A DNA stretch of 64,000 nucleotides. Origin: Actinocorallia herbida. GTDB taxonomy: Bacteria; Actinomycetota; Actinomycetes; Streptosporangiales; Streptosporangiaceae. Positions 32,410-41,007 of the stretch are shown here, in pieces. The stretch spans positions 7,254,001 through 7,318,000 of the forward strand of contig NZ_RJKE01000001.1 in assembly GCF_003751225.1 (NCBI RefSeq). Direction: 5' to 3'. The first letter of the stretch is position 1. The number at the start of each line of letters is the position of its first letter. The notes beneath the pieces are model-generated. The model had not been told where the DNA came from and ran no database searches. It was given only the letters and a program-made list of their open reading frames with translations. A program made the position numbers and the translations under genes.

Positions 32410-34083
32410 CTAGTCGACGCCGGGGATCGAGACCGGCGGGGTGAACGGCTTGGGGATCGGGCCGAGCGCGTCCACGTCGACCTCGACGAAGACGGCCCCC
32501 CGGACGGACAGGGCCGCGGCGAGCGCGCCCTCGATCTCGTCGACGCTCTTGACCTTCCAGTACGGCAGGCCGTACGCCTGGGAGAGGAGGCCGAAGTCGG
32601 GGGTGGCGAGGTCGACGCCGGAGCGCCGCCCGACGAACCCGTCCTGGGTGTTGCGCAGGACGCCGTAGCCGCCGTCGTTGAACAGCAGGACGACGGCCCA
32701 GGGGTTCTCCTGCGCGAGCGTGCCGAGTTCGCCGAGGTGGACGGCGAAGCCGCCGTCTCCGGCGAGGATCAGGGAGGGCACGTCGGGCCGGGCGAGCGCG
32801 CCGCCGATGCCCATGGCCAGGCCCTGGCCGATGCCGCCGCCGCGCGGGAACACGTTGACGGACGGGTCCTCGACGGCGAGCAGCCGGTTGCCCCACATGC
32901 TGGACGGGATGGTGACGTCCCGGGCGAGGACCGCGGTCCGCGGGAAGGCCGAGCGGACGGCGTCGCAGATCTCGGCCTGCCAGCCGATGGAGGCCCGCAG
33001 TCCCTGCCGGGCGCCGCGCCGGGCGGCGGCGATCTCGGTGAGCCAGGTGCCGTCGGTGGCGGTGCGCTCGGGCAGCCGGTCGAGCAGGGCGCGCAGCACG
33101 GCGGCGGCGTCGCCCGCGAGTCCGGCGCTCGCCGCGTAGACCCGGCCGATGGCCGCGGGGTCGAGGTCGATCTGGACGTGCGCGGCGGGCAGCTCGAGCG
33201 CGTAGTCGCCGGTCTCGTTGCTGCGGAAGTGGGTGCCGATGCTGACGAGCAGGTCGGCGCGCTCGCGGACCGGCGCGACCGCCGGGTTCATCGCGAAGTT
33301 GCCGATGCACGCGCCGTGCCCCTCACCGACGACTCCTCGCCCGGAGTTGCTGGTGAGGAGCCCGGCACGGGTCCTGGTGAGCAGCTCGAGCACCTCGTCG
33401 CGGGCGTCGAGCGCGCCGCCTCCGACCCACAGCAGCGGGCGCTCGGCCGCGGCGATCAGCGCGGCGGCCTCGTCCAGCGCGGACGCGGAGGGCAGGGCCG
33501 CCTCCGGGCGGGGCGCGACGTCCAGGGCCGGGATCTCGTGCCGCTGGTACTGGAGGTCGATCGGCCACTCGACGCTGACCGGCCCGTAAGGGGCGGTCGC
33601 GGCCTCGCGGGCGGCGCGGGCGAGCAGTTCGGGCGCGCCGGCGACGTCCTCGACCGTGTAGGCGGCCTTGCTGACCGCGGCGAGCATGCCCGCCTGGTCC
33701 TTGGTCTCGTGGATGAAGCCGCGGCCCTGGCCGAGGTACCGGCTCTCGATCTGGCCGGTCACGTGCAGCACCCGCGACCCGGTGGCGAGGGCCTCGATGA
33801 GGGAGCCCGCGGCATTGCCCGCGCCGGTCCCGGTGCTGGTGAGCGCGATGCCGACGGTGCCGCGGACGCGTCCGTAGGCGTCGGCGGCGTTGACCGCGGC
33901 GGCCTCGTGCCGGACGGGGACGAAGCGCAGCCTCTCGGAGATCGCGTCGACCAGCGGCATGTTGTGCACGCTGACGACGCCGAAGGCGGTGTCGACGCCG
34001 AGCGCCTCCATGAGCGCGACGAGCAGGTCACCGCCGTTCACGACGTCGAGGGCGCGGCGGGGGGCGGGGGTCTGGTCAGACAT
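32410..34083 (-). CDS. Thiamine-diphosphate-dependent enzyme (acetolactate synthase / 2-keto acid decarboxylase family)
   Basis: This 557-residue protein has three domains. The N-terminal domain carries the activating Glu in VPVRHEAAAVNAADAYGR (about residue 60). A central domain follows (LLWVGGGALDARDEVLELL). The C-terminal domain has the ThDP motif GDGGFAVHLGELGTLAQ through NDGGYG. It resembles benzoylformate decarboxylase more than acetolactate synthase by length and lack of a regulatory partner. Decarboxylation of a 2-keto acid to an aldehyde would feed the island's aldehyde dehydrogenase (inference). The ATG at 34083 overlaps the SDR stop by 8 nt. Confidence 0.88.
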   Translation of the reverse strand: MSDQTPAPRRALDVVNGGDLLVALMEALGVDTAFGVVSVHNMPLVDAISERLRFVPVRHEAAAVNAADAYGRVRGTVGIALTSTGTGAGNAAGSLIEALATGSRVLHVTGQIESRYLGQGRGFIHETKDQAGMLAAVSKAAYTVEDVAGAPELLARAAREAATAPYGPVSVEWPIDLQYQRHEIPALDVAPRPEAALPSASALDEAAALIAAAERPLLWVGGGALDARDEVLELLTRTRAGLLTSNSGRGVVGEGHGACIGNFAMNPAVAPVRERADLLVSIGTHFRSNETGDYALELPAAHVQIDLDPAAIGRVYAASAGLAGDAAAVLRALLDRLPERTATDGTWLTEIAAARRGARQGLRASIGWQAEICDAVRSAFPRTAVLARDVTIPSSMWGNRLLAVEDPSVNVFPRGGGIGQGLAMGIGGALARPDVPSLILAGDGGFAVHLGELGTLAQENPWAVVLLFNDGGYGVLRNTQDGFVGRRSGVDLATPDFGLLSQAYGLPYWKVKSVDEIEGALAAALSVRGAVFVEVDVDALGPIPKPFTPPVSIPGVD

Positions 34084-34885
34084 AGCGGGCGACTCCTCCG
34101 GAGACCTCGAGCTGGGTGCCGGTGACATAGGAAGCGCGCGGCGACGCGAGGAACACGACGGCCGCGGCGACCTCTTCTGCGGTGCCGAAACGCCCTGCGG
34201 CGATCCGGCGGTTGGCGGCGATGGAACGCGCCCACTCGTCGTACGAGCCGGGCGACCGGCCCTCCTCGACCGCGGTGTCGTAGCGGCGGCGCCACTGGCC
34301 GGTGTCGATCAGGCCGACGCAGACCGAGTTGACGCGGATGCCGTCGGCGGCGAACTCGGCGGCCATCGACGTGGAGAGGTTGAGCAGTCCGGCGCGGGCG
34401 GCCGAGGTCGCCACGAGGTGCGGCTCGGGCTGGCGGGCGAGGACGGCGTTGAGGTTGACGATCGCGGCGGCGTCGGAGGCGCGCAGGGCCTCGAGCGCGG
34501 CGCGGGTCGGGTTGATCACGCCGAAGAACTTCAGGTCGACCTCGGCGCGCCAGGCGTCGTCGGTGGTGGTCTTGAAGGTCGAGGTGTGCGACCGGCCCGC
34601 GTTGTTGACCAGGACGTCGAGGCCGCCGAAGTGCGCGACGGCGGAGGCGACGAACGCGGTGGTCGTCTCGGCATCGGTGACGTCCGCGGTGCCGGTGTAC
34701 AGGCGGTCGCCGTACTGCTCGCGCAACGGGGCGAGGGCGGTCCTGAGCCTTTCGGGGTCGCGGCCGCAGGTCGCGACGTTCGCCCCTTCGGCGAGCAGCG
34801 ACGCCACGGTGGCGAGCCCGATGCCCGAGCTCCCCCCTGTGACAAGGGCCGTACGCCCGGTCAGTTCCAGTTCCATGAGCGGCAC
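34076..34885 (-). CDS. Short-chain dehydrogenase-fold protein without the catalytic triad
   Basis: This protein of up to 269 residues has a standard SDR cofactor site, ALVTGGSSGIGLATVASL (about residues 13-30), then DVLVNNAG and a C-terminal ASYVTGTQLEVSGG. At the active site, where SDRs have SS...YxxxK, the sequence reads NLNAVL and VATSAARAGLL. Ser is replaced by Ala, Tyr by Thr and Lys by Arg. The fold and NAD(P) site look intact, so it may be a non-redox enzyme or use other residues. GTG 34885 and ATG 34876 are both possible and neither has a ribosome site. Operators lie just upstream. Confidence 0.85.
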   Translation of the reverse strand: MPLMELELTGRTALVTGGSSGIGLATVASLLAEGANVATCGRDPERLRTALAPLREQYGDRLYTGTADVTDAETTTAFVASAVAHFGGLDVLVNNAGRSHTSTFKTTTDDAWRAEVDLKFFGVINPTRAALEALRASDAAAIVNLNAVLARQPEPHLVATSAARAGLLNLSTSMAAEFAADGIRVNSVCVGLIDTGQWRRRYDTAVEEGRSPGSYDEWARSIAANRRIAAGRFGTAEEVAAAVVFLASPRASYVTGTQLEVSGGVARYV

Positions 34886-34897
34886 GCTACCATAAAT

Positions 34898-34909
34898 CTC
34901 AGTACTAAG
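34898..34909. promoter_or_regulatory. Island operator copy A (CTCAGTACTAAG)
   Basis: This 12-bp near-palindrome, CTTAGTACTGAG on the other strand, differs at one base from the perfect core CTTAGTACTAAG. It lies 13 bp upstream of the SDR start, in the gap shared with the divergent aspartate-dehydrogenase-like gene. Related copies occur at 40196-40226 and 44866-44897. Confidence 0.6.
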
Positions 34910-34946
34910 TATCTTTAGTCTTGGGTAATTAGCCCTGAGTCAACCA

Positions 34947-34966
34947 GCCCTGAGATACTTCAGGGC
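34947..34966. promoter_or_regulatory. Inverted repeat GCCCTGA-N6-TCAGGGC
   Basis: This perfect 7-bp inverted repeat with GATACT between the arms lies 32 bp upstream of the aspartate-dehydrogenase-like start. A direct copy of AGCCCTGAG lies at 34931-34939. It is probably an operator for that gene and differs from the CTTAGTACTAAG sites. Confidence 0.5.
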
Positions 34967-34997
34967 AAGGATCCGATCCGCCCCAGAAGGAGCACAC

Positions 34998-35801
34998 ATG
35001 TCGCAAGCGACGACGGCGCCTCGCCCCCAGGCACCCGTGAAGGGGAAGGCCGTCGCGGTCCTCGGGTACGGCGCGATCGGCTCGGTCGTCTGCGACAGGC
35101 TGCTCGCCGGGGCGATCCCCGGAGCGCGGCTCGACTGCGTCGTCAGCCTCGACGGCGCCGACACCCCGGTGCCGGTCGTGACCGCCGAGGAGGCGATCGC
35201 GCGGGCCGACGTGCTCGTGGAGTGCGCCGGGCACGCGGCCCTCGCCGCGCACGGCCTCGCCGCCCTGAACGCCGGGGTGGACCTCGTCGTCTCCTCGGCG
35301 GGCGCGCTGACCGACAAGGCGCTGTACGACGGCCTGCGCGCGGCGGGTCCCGGCAGGCTGTTCCTCACCACGGGCGCGCTCGGCGGGCTCGACCTCCTCG
35401 CCGCGGCCGCCTCGGCCGCCCCGTTCACCTCGGTGCGGCTCACCACCACCAAGACACCGCGGGCGCTCGTCCAGGACTGGATGGACGACGCGCGCAAGGC
35501 CGAGCTGACGAACGCGACGGCGCCGCTCACCGTCTTCCGCGGCCCCGCCGAGGAGGCCGCCGGACTGTTCCCCAGGTCCCTCAACGTCGCCGCGACGCTG
35601 GCCCTGGCCCTGCCCGGCACCCCGGTCGAGGTGGAGCTCGTCGCCGACCCGGCCGCCGACGTCGTCACCCATGTGGTCTCGGCCGAAGGTCCGGTCGGCT
35701 CCTACCGGTTCGAGGTGCGCAACCTGCCGTCTCCGGAGAACCCCCGCACGAGCCGGGTCGTCCCCTACGCCGTCCTGCGCACGCTGCGCGACGCGCTGTA
35801 G
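34998..35801 (+). CDS. Aspartate dehydrogenase-like protein (NadX family)
   Basis: This 267-residue protein has a Rossmann start VAVLGYGAIGSVVCDRLL (residues ~18-35), then VECAGHAALAAHG, TTGALGGLDLLAAA, FPRSLNVAATLALALPG and a C-terminal RFEVRNLPSPENPRTSRV with the conserved NP-TS region. This order is the L-aspartate dehydrogenase (NadX) family. The position in a catabolic island rather than with nadA/nadC suggests deamination of aspartate or a related amino acid to a 2-keto acid, for which the ThDP enzyme would be the next step (inference). AAGGAG precedes the ATG. It is convergent with the aldehyde dehydrogenase gene. Confidence 0.87.
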   Translation: MSQATTAPRPQAPVKGKAVAVLGYGAIGSVVCDRLLAGAIPGARLDCVVSLDGADTPVPVVTAEEAIARADVLVECAGHAALAAHGLAALNAGVDLVVSSAGALTDKALYDGLRAAGPGRLFLTTGALGGLDLLAAAASAAPFTSVRLTTTKTPRALVQDWMDDARKAELTNATAPLTVFRGPAEEAAGLFPRSLNVAATLALALPGTPVEVELVADPAADVVTHVVSAEGPVGSYRFEVRNLPSPENPRTSRVVPYAVLRTLRDAL

Positions 35802-35816
35802 CAGCCCGGAACGCCG

Positions 35817-35850
35817 GAAAGGCCGCGGACCCGAGGATCCGCGGCCTTTC
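35817..35850. terminator. Bidirectional terminator
   Basis: GAAAGGCCGCGGA and TCCGCGGCCTTTC form a perfect 13-bp stem with an 8-nt loop between the two convergent genes. Confidence 0.85.
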
Positions 35851-35868
35851 GGCGCTTTCGGGGGTCGG

Positions 35869-37341
35869 TCAGTCGGCCCAGGGGATGGGCATCCCGCTGA
35901 CGTCGACGTAGACACTCTTCTGCCGCTGGTAGGCGCGGATGGCGTCCGCGCCCTTCTCCCGGGTGGAGCCGGAGTCCTTGAACCCGCCGAACGGCGTGGC
36001 GACGGACAACTGCTTGTAGGTGTTGATCCACACCTGCCCGGCCTTGAGGGCGCGGGCCGTCCGCCACGCCTTGGGGAAGTCGCGCGTCCACACGCCCGCG
36101 GCGAGACCGTAGACGGTGTCGTTGGCCTGCGCGATCAGGTCCGCCTCGTCCTCGAACGGGATCACCACGAGGACCGGCCCGAAGATCTCCTCCTGGGCGA
36201 TCCGGGAGGAGTTGCCCACCCCGGTGATGATCGTCGGCCGCAGGTAGGTCCCGCAGGCCAGGGCGGGATCGTCCGGCCGGACTCCCCCGGCGACGACCTT
36301 GCCGCCTTCGGCGGTGCCGAGCCCGATGTACTCCTCGACCGAGGTGCGGTGCCGGTCGGTGATGAGCGGGCCCATCTGGGTGCGTTCGTCGCGGGGGTGG
36401 CCGACCCGCAGGGCGTCCGCGCGCGCGGCGAGCCGGGCGACGACCTCGTCGAAGACCGCGCGCTGCACGAAGAGCCGGGACCCGGCGATGCAGGACTGCC
36501 CCTGGGAGCTGAAGATGCCGTACAGGACGCCGTTCACGGCGACGTCGAGGTCGGCGTCGTCGAACACGATCGTCGGGGACTTGCCGCCGAGCTCCAGCGA
36601 GGTCGTCATGAGCTTGCGCGCCGCCGAGGCCGCGAGGCCGCGCCCGGTGTCGGTGCCGCCGGTGAAGGAGACGTGCCCGACCTCGGGGTGGTCCACGATG
36701 CGCTGGCCGACGGTGCCGCCCGCGCCCGGCAGGACGCTGACGAGTCCGGGCGGGAAGCCCGCCTCCAGCAGGATCTCGCCGACCTTGAGGGAGATCAGCG
36801 GCGCCCAGCCCGCGGGCTTGAGGACGACCGCGTTGCCGCCGGCCAGGGCCGGGGCGAGCTTCTGCGCGTCGGAGGCGATCGGCGAGTTCCACGGGGTGAT
36901 CGCGCCGACCACGCCGATCGGCTCGTGCACCGACAGGGTGAGGTACTGCCCGCGCGGGACGGTGAGCCGCTCGTCGGAGCTCTCCAGCACCGCCGCGACA
37001 TAGCGGAAGGTGCCCGCCGCGCTGGCGACCAGCGCCCGCGTCTCGGTGATCGGCTTGCCGTTGTCGCGCGACTGGAGGACCGCGAGCTCCTCGTGCCGGG
37101 CCTCGATCAGCTCGGCCGTCCTGGTGAGGAGCCGGGCCCGCACGTGCGGCAGCATCCGCAGCCAGGCCGGGTCGGACTGCGCGGCGACCGCGCGCTCGAC
37201 GGCGAGGTCCACGTCCTCCTCGGACGCCGCCGCCACGGTCGCGACGGGGGTGCCCTCGGCCGGGTCGACGCTGGTGATCGGCTTGCCTCGGCCGTCCTGG
37301 AGGACGCCGCCGATCAGGATCGGAAGGGGGTTCTGTGCCAT
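35869..37341 (-). CDS. Aldehyde dehydrogenase
   Basis: This 490-residue NAD(P)-dependent aldehyde dehydrogenase has VGAITPWNSPIASDAQKLAPAL, FTGGTDTGRGLA, the catalytic Glu in SLELGGKSPTIVFDDADLD and the catalytic Cys in SQGQSCIAGSRLFV. EEIFGPVL and PFGGFKDSGSTREKG complete the family pattern. The length is normal. It oxidises an aldehyde to the acid, and its place after an importer and near the ThDP enzyme suggests the aldehyde from that decarboxylation. It starts 10 bp after the permease stop, so it is the last gene of the transporter operon. Confidence 0.92.
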   Translation of the reverse strand: MAQNPLPILIGGVLQDGRGKPITSVDPAEGTPVATVAAASEEDVDLAVERAVAAQSDPAWLRMLPHVRARLLTRTAELIEARHEELAVLQSRDNGKPITETRALVASAAGTFRYVAAVLESSDERLTVPRGQYLTLSVHEPIGVVGAITPWNSPIASDAQKLAPALAGGNAVVLKPAGWAPLISLKVGEILLEAGFPPGLVSVLPGAGGTVGQRIVDHPEVGHVSFTGGTDTGRGLAASAARKLMTTSLELGGKSPTIVFDDADLDVAVNGVLYGIFSSQGQSCIAGSRLFVQRAVFDEVVARLAARADALRVGHPRDERTQMGPLITDRHRTSVEEYIGLGTAEGGKVVAGGVRPDDPALACGTYLRPTIITGVGNSSRIAQEEIFGPVLVVIPFEDEADLIAQANDTVYGLAAGVWTRDFPKAWRTARALKAGQVWINTYKQLSVATPFGGFKDSGSTREKGADAIRAYQRQKSVYVDVSGMPIPWAD

Positions 37342-37351
37342 GTTCGGCTCC

Positions 37352-38245
37352 TCAGGACTCGGTCGGCAGGAAGCCGGTCTGGCGCCAGAAGATCACCTTG
37401 CGCTCGATGAGATCGACCGCGAGGTAGACCAGGAAGGCCATGACCGACAGCAGGATGACGAAAGCGAACACCCGGTCCAGCGCGAAGCCCACCGACGCGG
37501 TCTTCACCATGACGCCCAGGCCCTCACCGCCGCCGAGGAACTCCGCGACGATCGCGCCGATGACGGCGAGGACCGACGCCGACTTCAGACCGGCGAACAC
37601 GAACGGCAGGGCGTTCATCAGCTTGAGCTTGACGAACCGCTGCCAGGCGTTGGCGCGCAGCGACTTGAACAGTTTGTCCTCGTCCTCGTCGATCCCGGCG
37701 AGGCCCGCCGCGGTGTCGACCATGACCGGGAAGAACGCGATCACCGCGGCCATGACGACCTTCGGCGCCATGTCGAAGCCGAACCAGGCGACGAACAGCG
37801 GGGCGAGCGCGACCTTCGGCGCCGCGTACAGCGCGATCATCAGCGGCTGGAGGACGCGGCGGCCGATCACCGTCTCGGCGATGAGCACGCCGAGCACGAT
37901 GCCGGCGACCGCCGCGATGAGCAGGCCGTACAGGGTCTCCTGGGCGGAGATGAGGAAGTTGTCGAACACCGGGCCGCCGGTGAACAGGTCGGCGGTGACG
38001 TCCCACAGGGCCGTCGCGGTGTCCCACGGGGTCGGCAGGACGTACTCGTTGACCCACCCGAGCGAGATGGCGCCCTGCCAGACCGCGACGAGCAGGGCGA
38101 GCGCCGCGGTGAGCAGGACGGGGGTGGGGATGCGCTCCATGAGCGGCTTGGCGGCCTTGGCGCGCGGCGCGGCCGGGCCCTTGCCGGCCGGCGCGGCCGC
38201 CGGGGCCGTGCCTTCCCCGGCGAGGACGGTGGGGGGCTGCGTCAT
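37352..38245 (-). CDS. ABC transporter permease (SsuC/TauC family)
   Basis: This 297-residue membrane protein has an Ala/Pro-rich cytoplasmic N-terminus and six hydrophobic segments. The BPD-type loop AVIGAIVAEFLGGGEGLGVMV sits near residue 235. ALYAAPKVALAPLFVAWFGFD and KSLRANAWQRFVKLKLMNALPFVFAGLKSA are typical of the nitrate/sulfonate/taurine group, which also covers riboflavin-precursor and aromatic-carboxylate importers. The start ATG is 2 bp after the ATPase stop. Confidence 0.9.
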   Translation of the reverse strand: MTQPPTVLAGEGTAPAAAPAGKGPAAPRAKAAKPLMERIPTPVLLTAALALLVAVWQGAISLGWVNEYVLPTPWDTATALWDVTADLFTGGPVFDNFLISAQETLYGLLIAAVAGIVLGVLIAETVIGRRVLQPLMIALYAAPKVALAPLFVAWFGFDMAPKVVMAAVIAFFPVMVDTAAGLAGIDEDEDKLFKSLRANAWQRFVKLKLMNALPFVFAGLKSASVLAVIGAIVAEFLGGGEGLGVMVKTASVGFALDRVFAFVILLSVMAFLVYLAVDLIERKVIFWRQTGFLPTES

Positions 38246-38247
38246 GG

Positions 38248-39117
38248 TCAGTGCTCCTCGGTGCCGGAGGAGGCCGCGTCGTAGCCGATCTTCAGCAGGT
38301 CGCGGGCCTCGCGGACGTAGTTCTGGAACGGAGCTGAGGTCATCACCTCCGGGTCGCGCGGCTTGATCAGGTCGACGTCGACGATGCCGGCGATGCGACC
38401 GGGTCTGGCGCTCATCACCACGACGCGGTCGGCGAGGAAGACCGCCTCGCTGATCGCGTGGGTGACGAACACCGCGGTGCGGCCGGTCAGCTTGCAGATC
38501 CGCGCGAGTTCCACGTTCATGTGCTCGCGGGTGAACTCGTCGAGCGCGCCGAACGGCTCGTCGAGCAGGAGGACTCCGGGGTCCTGGATGAGCATGCGGC
38601 AGATCGCCGCGCGCTGCTGCATGCCGCCGGACAGCTCGTTCGGCATCTTGTCGGCGAAGGCGCCGAGGCCGACGAGGTCGAGCAGCTCGTCCGCCCGGGG
38701 CGTCGCGGCCTTGGCGGCCTTTCGGCCCCGGGAGATCTCGATCGGGAGCAGGACGTTCTCCCGGATCGTGCGCCAGGCGAGCAGGACCGCCTTCTGGAAC
38801 ATCATCCCGACCTCGTCGGGCACCCCGTCGACGTCCGTGCCGCCGACCTGGACGACGCCCGAGGTCTGCGGCAGGAGGCCGCCGATGATGTTGAGAAGGG
38901 TGCTCTTCCCGCATCCCGAGGGACCGAGCAGGGCCACGAACTCCCCGGGCTCGATGTCCAGGGACACCGGGCCGAGGGCGTGGACGGTCTCCCCGTCGCG
39001 CGTGAAGGTCCGGACGACGTCGTGGACGTGGACGGACGCCCCAGTCGCGGGCCCGTCGGCCGCGGAGTTCTTCGGGTCGGCCGCGGGCAGATCCGCGGTC
39101 ATTCGGTGCTGTGGCAT
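38248..39117 (-). CDS. ABC transporter ATP-binding protein (SsuB/TauB family)
   Basis: This 289-residue ATPase has an N-terminal extension of about 30 residues, Walker A LLGPSGCGKST, Q-loop GMMFQKAVLLAWRTI, signature LSGGMQQRAAICRML, Walker B VLLLDEPFGALDE and the H-loop VFVTHAISEAVFLADRV. It energises the adjacent permease. The ATG at 39117 is preceded by AGAGGGAAG. Order and spacing with the substrate-binding and permease genes indicate one operon. Confidence 0.93.
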   Translation of the reverse strand: MPQHRMTADLPAADPKNSAADGPATGASVHVHDVVRTFTRDGETVHALGPVSLDIEPGEFVALLGPSGCGKSTLLNIIGGLLPQTSGVVQVGGTDVDGVPDEVGMMFQKAVLLAWRTIRENVLLPIEISRGRKAAKAATPRADELLDLVGLGAFADKMPNELSGGMQQRAAICRMLIQDPGVLLLDEPFGALDEFTREHMNVELARICKLTGRTAVFVTHAISEAVFLADRVVVMSARPGRIAGIVDVDLIKPRDPEVMTSAPFQNYVREARDLLKIGYDAASSGTEEH

Positions 39118-39155
39118 GCTTCCCTCTCGCTCACCCGGCGCTACGGCGCCGGGTG

Positions 39156-40169
39156 CTACTTGCCGCTCGAATTCCAGGCTTCGACGTGGTCGTTGGTGAC
39201 GGCCTGGGCGCCGTCGGCGGACTCGATGAGCTTCAGGTCCGCGAGCTGCCCCGCGAACGCCGTGAAACCCTCGGTGTCGATGTGGCCGTACTCGCCCCCG
39301 GCGCTCGCGGGCAGCGTCAGCAGGTCGCTCACCCGGTCGTAGATGACCTTGGCGAAGGCCGGGTCCTCGGTCTCCTCGGGCGCGTGCTTCCCGCAGATCT
39401 CGATGACGCCGTCGGGGTTGGCGAGGCCCCACTCGGTGCCGCGCGCGAGCGCCCTGCCGAACTTGTCGACGGTCTCGCCGTTGGCCGCGGCCCACTTGTT
39501 CGTGGCGACGAGGAAGTTGTCGACGAGCTGGGGCTCGTCGGCCACGTGCAGCGCGGTCAAGTCGAGGTCGCCGCCCTTGATGACCTCCTCGTCGAAGAAC
39601 GAGGCGGCGTAGGCGTCGACGGTGCCCTTCTTCAGCGCGGTGGCCGCCGAGGAGCCGTCGCCGACCGCGAGCTGCTTGTAGTCGGCGTCCTTGGTGAGGC
39701 CCGCCCGGGAGGCCAGCCACTCCTGGTAGATGACGTCGCCGCCGCCGGGGGCGCTGATGCCGACGGTCTTGCCCTTGAGGCCGGCGACGTCGGTGATGCC
39801 CGAGCCGGTCGGGGTGATCACCGCGAAGGTGCTCTTCTGGTACAGCGCGTAGAAGGCCTGGAGGCCCGCGCCGGTGGAGGTGGCCGACAGGTAGGCGTTG
39901 GGCGCGGCCGCGGCGAGCTCGGCCTTGCCGGTCAGCGTCGCCTGGACGGCGCCGCCGGACCCGTCGGTCGCCTCGAAGGAGGCGTTGATGCCCTCCTCGT
40001 CGAAGTAGCCCTTGTCCTCGGCGACGTAGAGGGGGTACCAGGACAGGCAGCTCGCGAACGGAAGGGCGACGGTGACGTCGCCGGACGCGGTCGCCGGGTC
40101 GTCTCCGCCGCAGGCGGAAGCGAACACGGCCGTGGCCGCGAGGGCGGAGGCCAGAAGCTTCTTCGACAT
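39156..40169 (-). CDS. ABC transporter substrate-binding lipoprotein (NMT1/THI5-like)
   Basis: This 337-residue protein has a lipoprotein signal, MSKKLLASALAATAVFASAC, with the lipobox Cys at residue 20. The NMT1-like domain follows: VALPFASCLSWYPLYVAEDKGYFDEEGINASF, KGKTVGISAPGGGDVIYQEWL, and a C-terminal NDHVEAWNSSGK. This fold binds small anions or heteroaromatic and pyrimidine-type ligands. It is the first gene of the importer/aldehyde dehydrogenase operon, and the island operator with a perfect 11-bp inverted repeat lies just upstream. Confidence 0.9.
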   Translation of the reverse strand: MSKKLLASALAATAVFASACGGDDPATASGDVTVALPFASCLSWYPLYVAEDKGYFDEEGINASFEATDGSGGAVQATLTGKAELAAAAPNAYLSATSTGAGLQAFYALYQKSTFAVITPTGSGITDVAGLKGKTVGISAPGGGDVIYQEWLASRAGLTKDADYKQLAVGDGSSAATALKKGTVDAYAASFFDEEVIKGGDLDLTALHVADEPQLVDNFLVATNKWAAANGETVDKFGRALARGTEWGLANPDGVIEICGKHAPEETEDPAFAKVIYDRVSDLLTLPASAGGEYGHIDTEGFTAFAGQLADLKLIESADGAQAVTNDHVEAWNSSGK

Positions 40170-40195
40170 GGGAGATCCTTCTCTCAGATCATGAC

Positions 40196-40226
40196 TTCTT
40201 AGTACTTGAATTATTAGTACTAAGAA
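40196..40226. promoter_or_regulatory. Island operator copy B (perfect 11-bp inverted repeat)
   Basis: TTCTTAGTACT (40196-40206) and AGTACTAAGAA (40216-40226) are exact complements with a 9-bp spacer. Each half contains a version of CTTAGTACTAAG, at 40198-40209 and 40213-40224, with centres 15 bp apart. It lies 26 bp upstream of the substrate-binding lipoprotein start, in an AT-rich promoter. Confidence 0.75.
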
Positions 40227-40335
40227 ATTTGATGCCTAGACTCTTGCCGTAACGATCGGGTTAAACCGCTGGTCACACCGCACATGCCAGGCAAATACGG
40301 CATTGACCCGCTTATCTGCGCTATCTGTGCGGACC

Positions 40336-40995
40336 TCAGCCGCGGGTCAGCCGGTATCCGGCGGTGCGGCGGCCGAGCAGGAACGCGAGCAGGACGCCGA
40401 GCACGACCGCGAAGGGCGCGGCCTTCCTGGCCAGCACGGGCCCGGCCACCGAACCGAGGTCCAGCGGCGGAGCCGCCGCGAGCGGCGTGGCCGGCGCCCG
40501 TCCCGCGGGGGCGGCCACCGCCCGGGGAGCCGCGGCGGCGGCCTGCGCGCCCTGCCCGCCGTCGGTGAGCGCCGCCTGGATGTTGGCCGCGAACGCCGCC
40601 ACCACCTTGTCGCCGACCTCGCTGATGACACCGCGCCCGAACTGCGCGGCGCGTCCGGAGATGTCGACGCGGGTGTCCACGACGACCCGGGTCGCCCCCG
40701 CCTCGTCGCTCAGCCTGCACACCACGTCCGCGGAGACCGCCCCCGCGCCCTTGGTCTCGGCGGCCTCCACCCGCAGCGCCACGGTGTCCGCGGCACCGTC
40801 CAGGAAGCTGCCCTTGCCCCGGTAGGACATGGTGATCGCGCCGACCTTGACGCTCATCCGGCCGGTGAACTCGCCGCCGTCGAACCCTTCGAGGACCGCG
40901 CCGGGCATGCACGGGGCGAGCCGCGTGACGTCGTGCAGGACGTCCACCGCCTCGGCGAGCGGGACGGGCACGGTGAAGGAGTGCTGAAGCTCCAT
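40336..40995 (-). CDS. CoxG-family SRPBCC protein with C-terminal membrane anchor
   Basis: This 219-residue protein has an N-terminal CoxG/SRPBCC domain (MELQHSFTVPVPLAEAVDVLHDVTRLAPCMPGA, VKVGAITMSYRGKGSF) to about residue 150. An Ala/Pro linker and a hydrophobic segment (FAVVLGVLLAFLLG) followed by a basic tail complete it. CoxG in carbon-monoxide dehydrogenase operons recruits the hydroxylase to the membrane through such an anchor. Here it ends the coxMSL-like operon, 12 bp after the large subunit, so the same role for this molybdenum hydroxylase is likely. Confidence 0.88.
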   Translation of the reverse strand: MELQHSFTVPVPLAEAVDVLHDVTRLAPCMPGAVLEGFDGGEFTGRMSVKVGAITMSYRGKGSFLDGAADTVALRVEAAETKGAGAVSADVVCRLSDEAGATRVVVDTRVDISGRAAQFGRGVISEVGDKVVAAFAANIQAALTDGGQGAQAAAAAPRAVAAPAGRAPATPLAAAPPLDLGSVAGPVLARKAAPFAVVLGVLLAFLLGRRTAGYRLTRG

Positions 40996-41007
40996 TGCTT
41001 TCGCCTT

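Noticed and set aside
32410-34083. Acetolactate synthase for branched-chain amino acid synthesis
   Set aside because: There is no small regulatory subunit or ilv gene nearby, and it is coupled to catabolic genes.
34998-35801. NAD biosynthesis gene nadX
   Set aside because: There is no nadA or nadC nearby and it lies within a catabolic island. I keep the family name but not the pathway.
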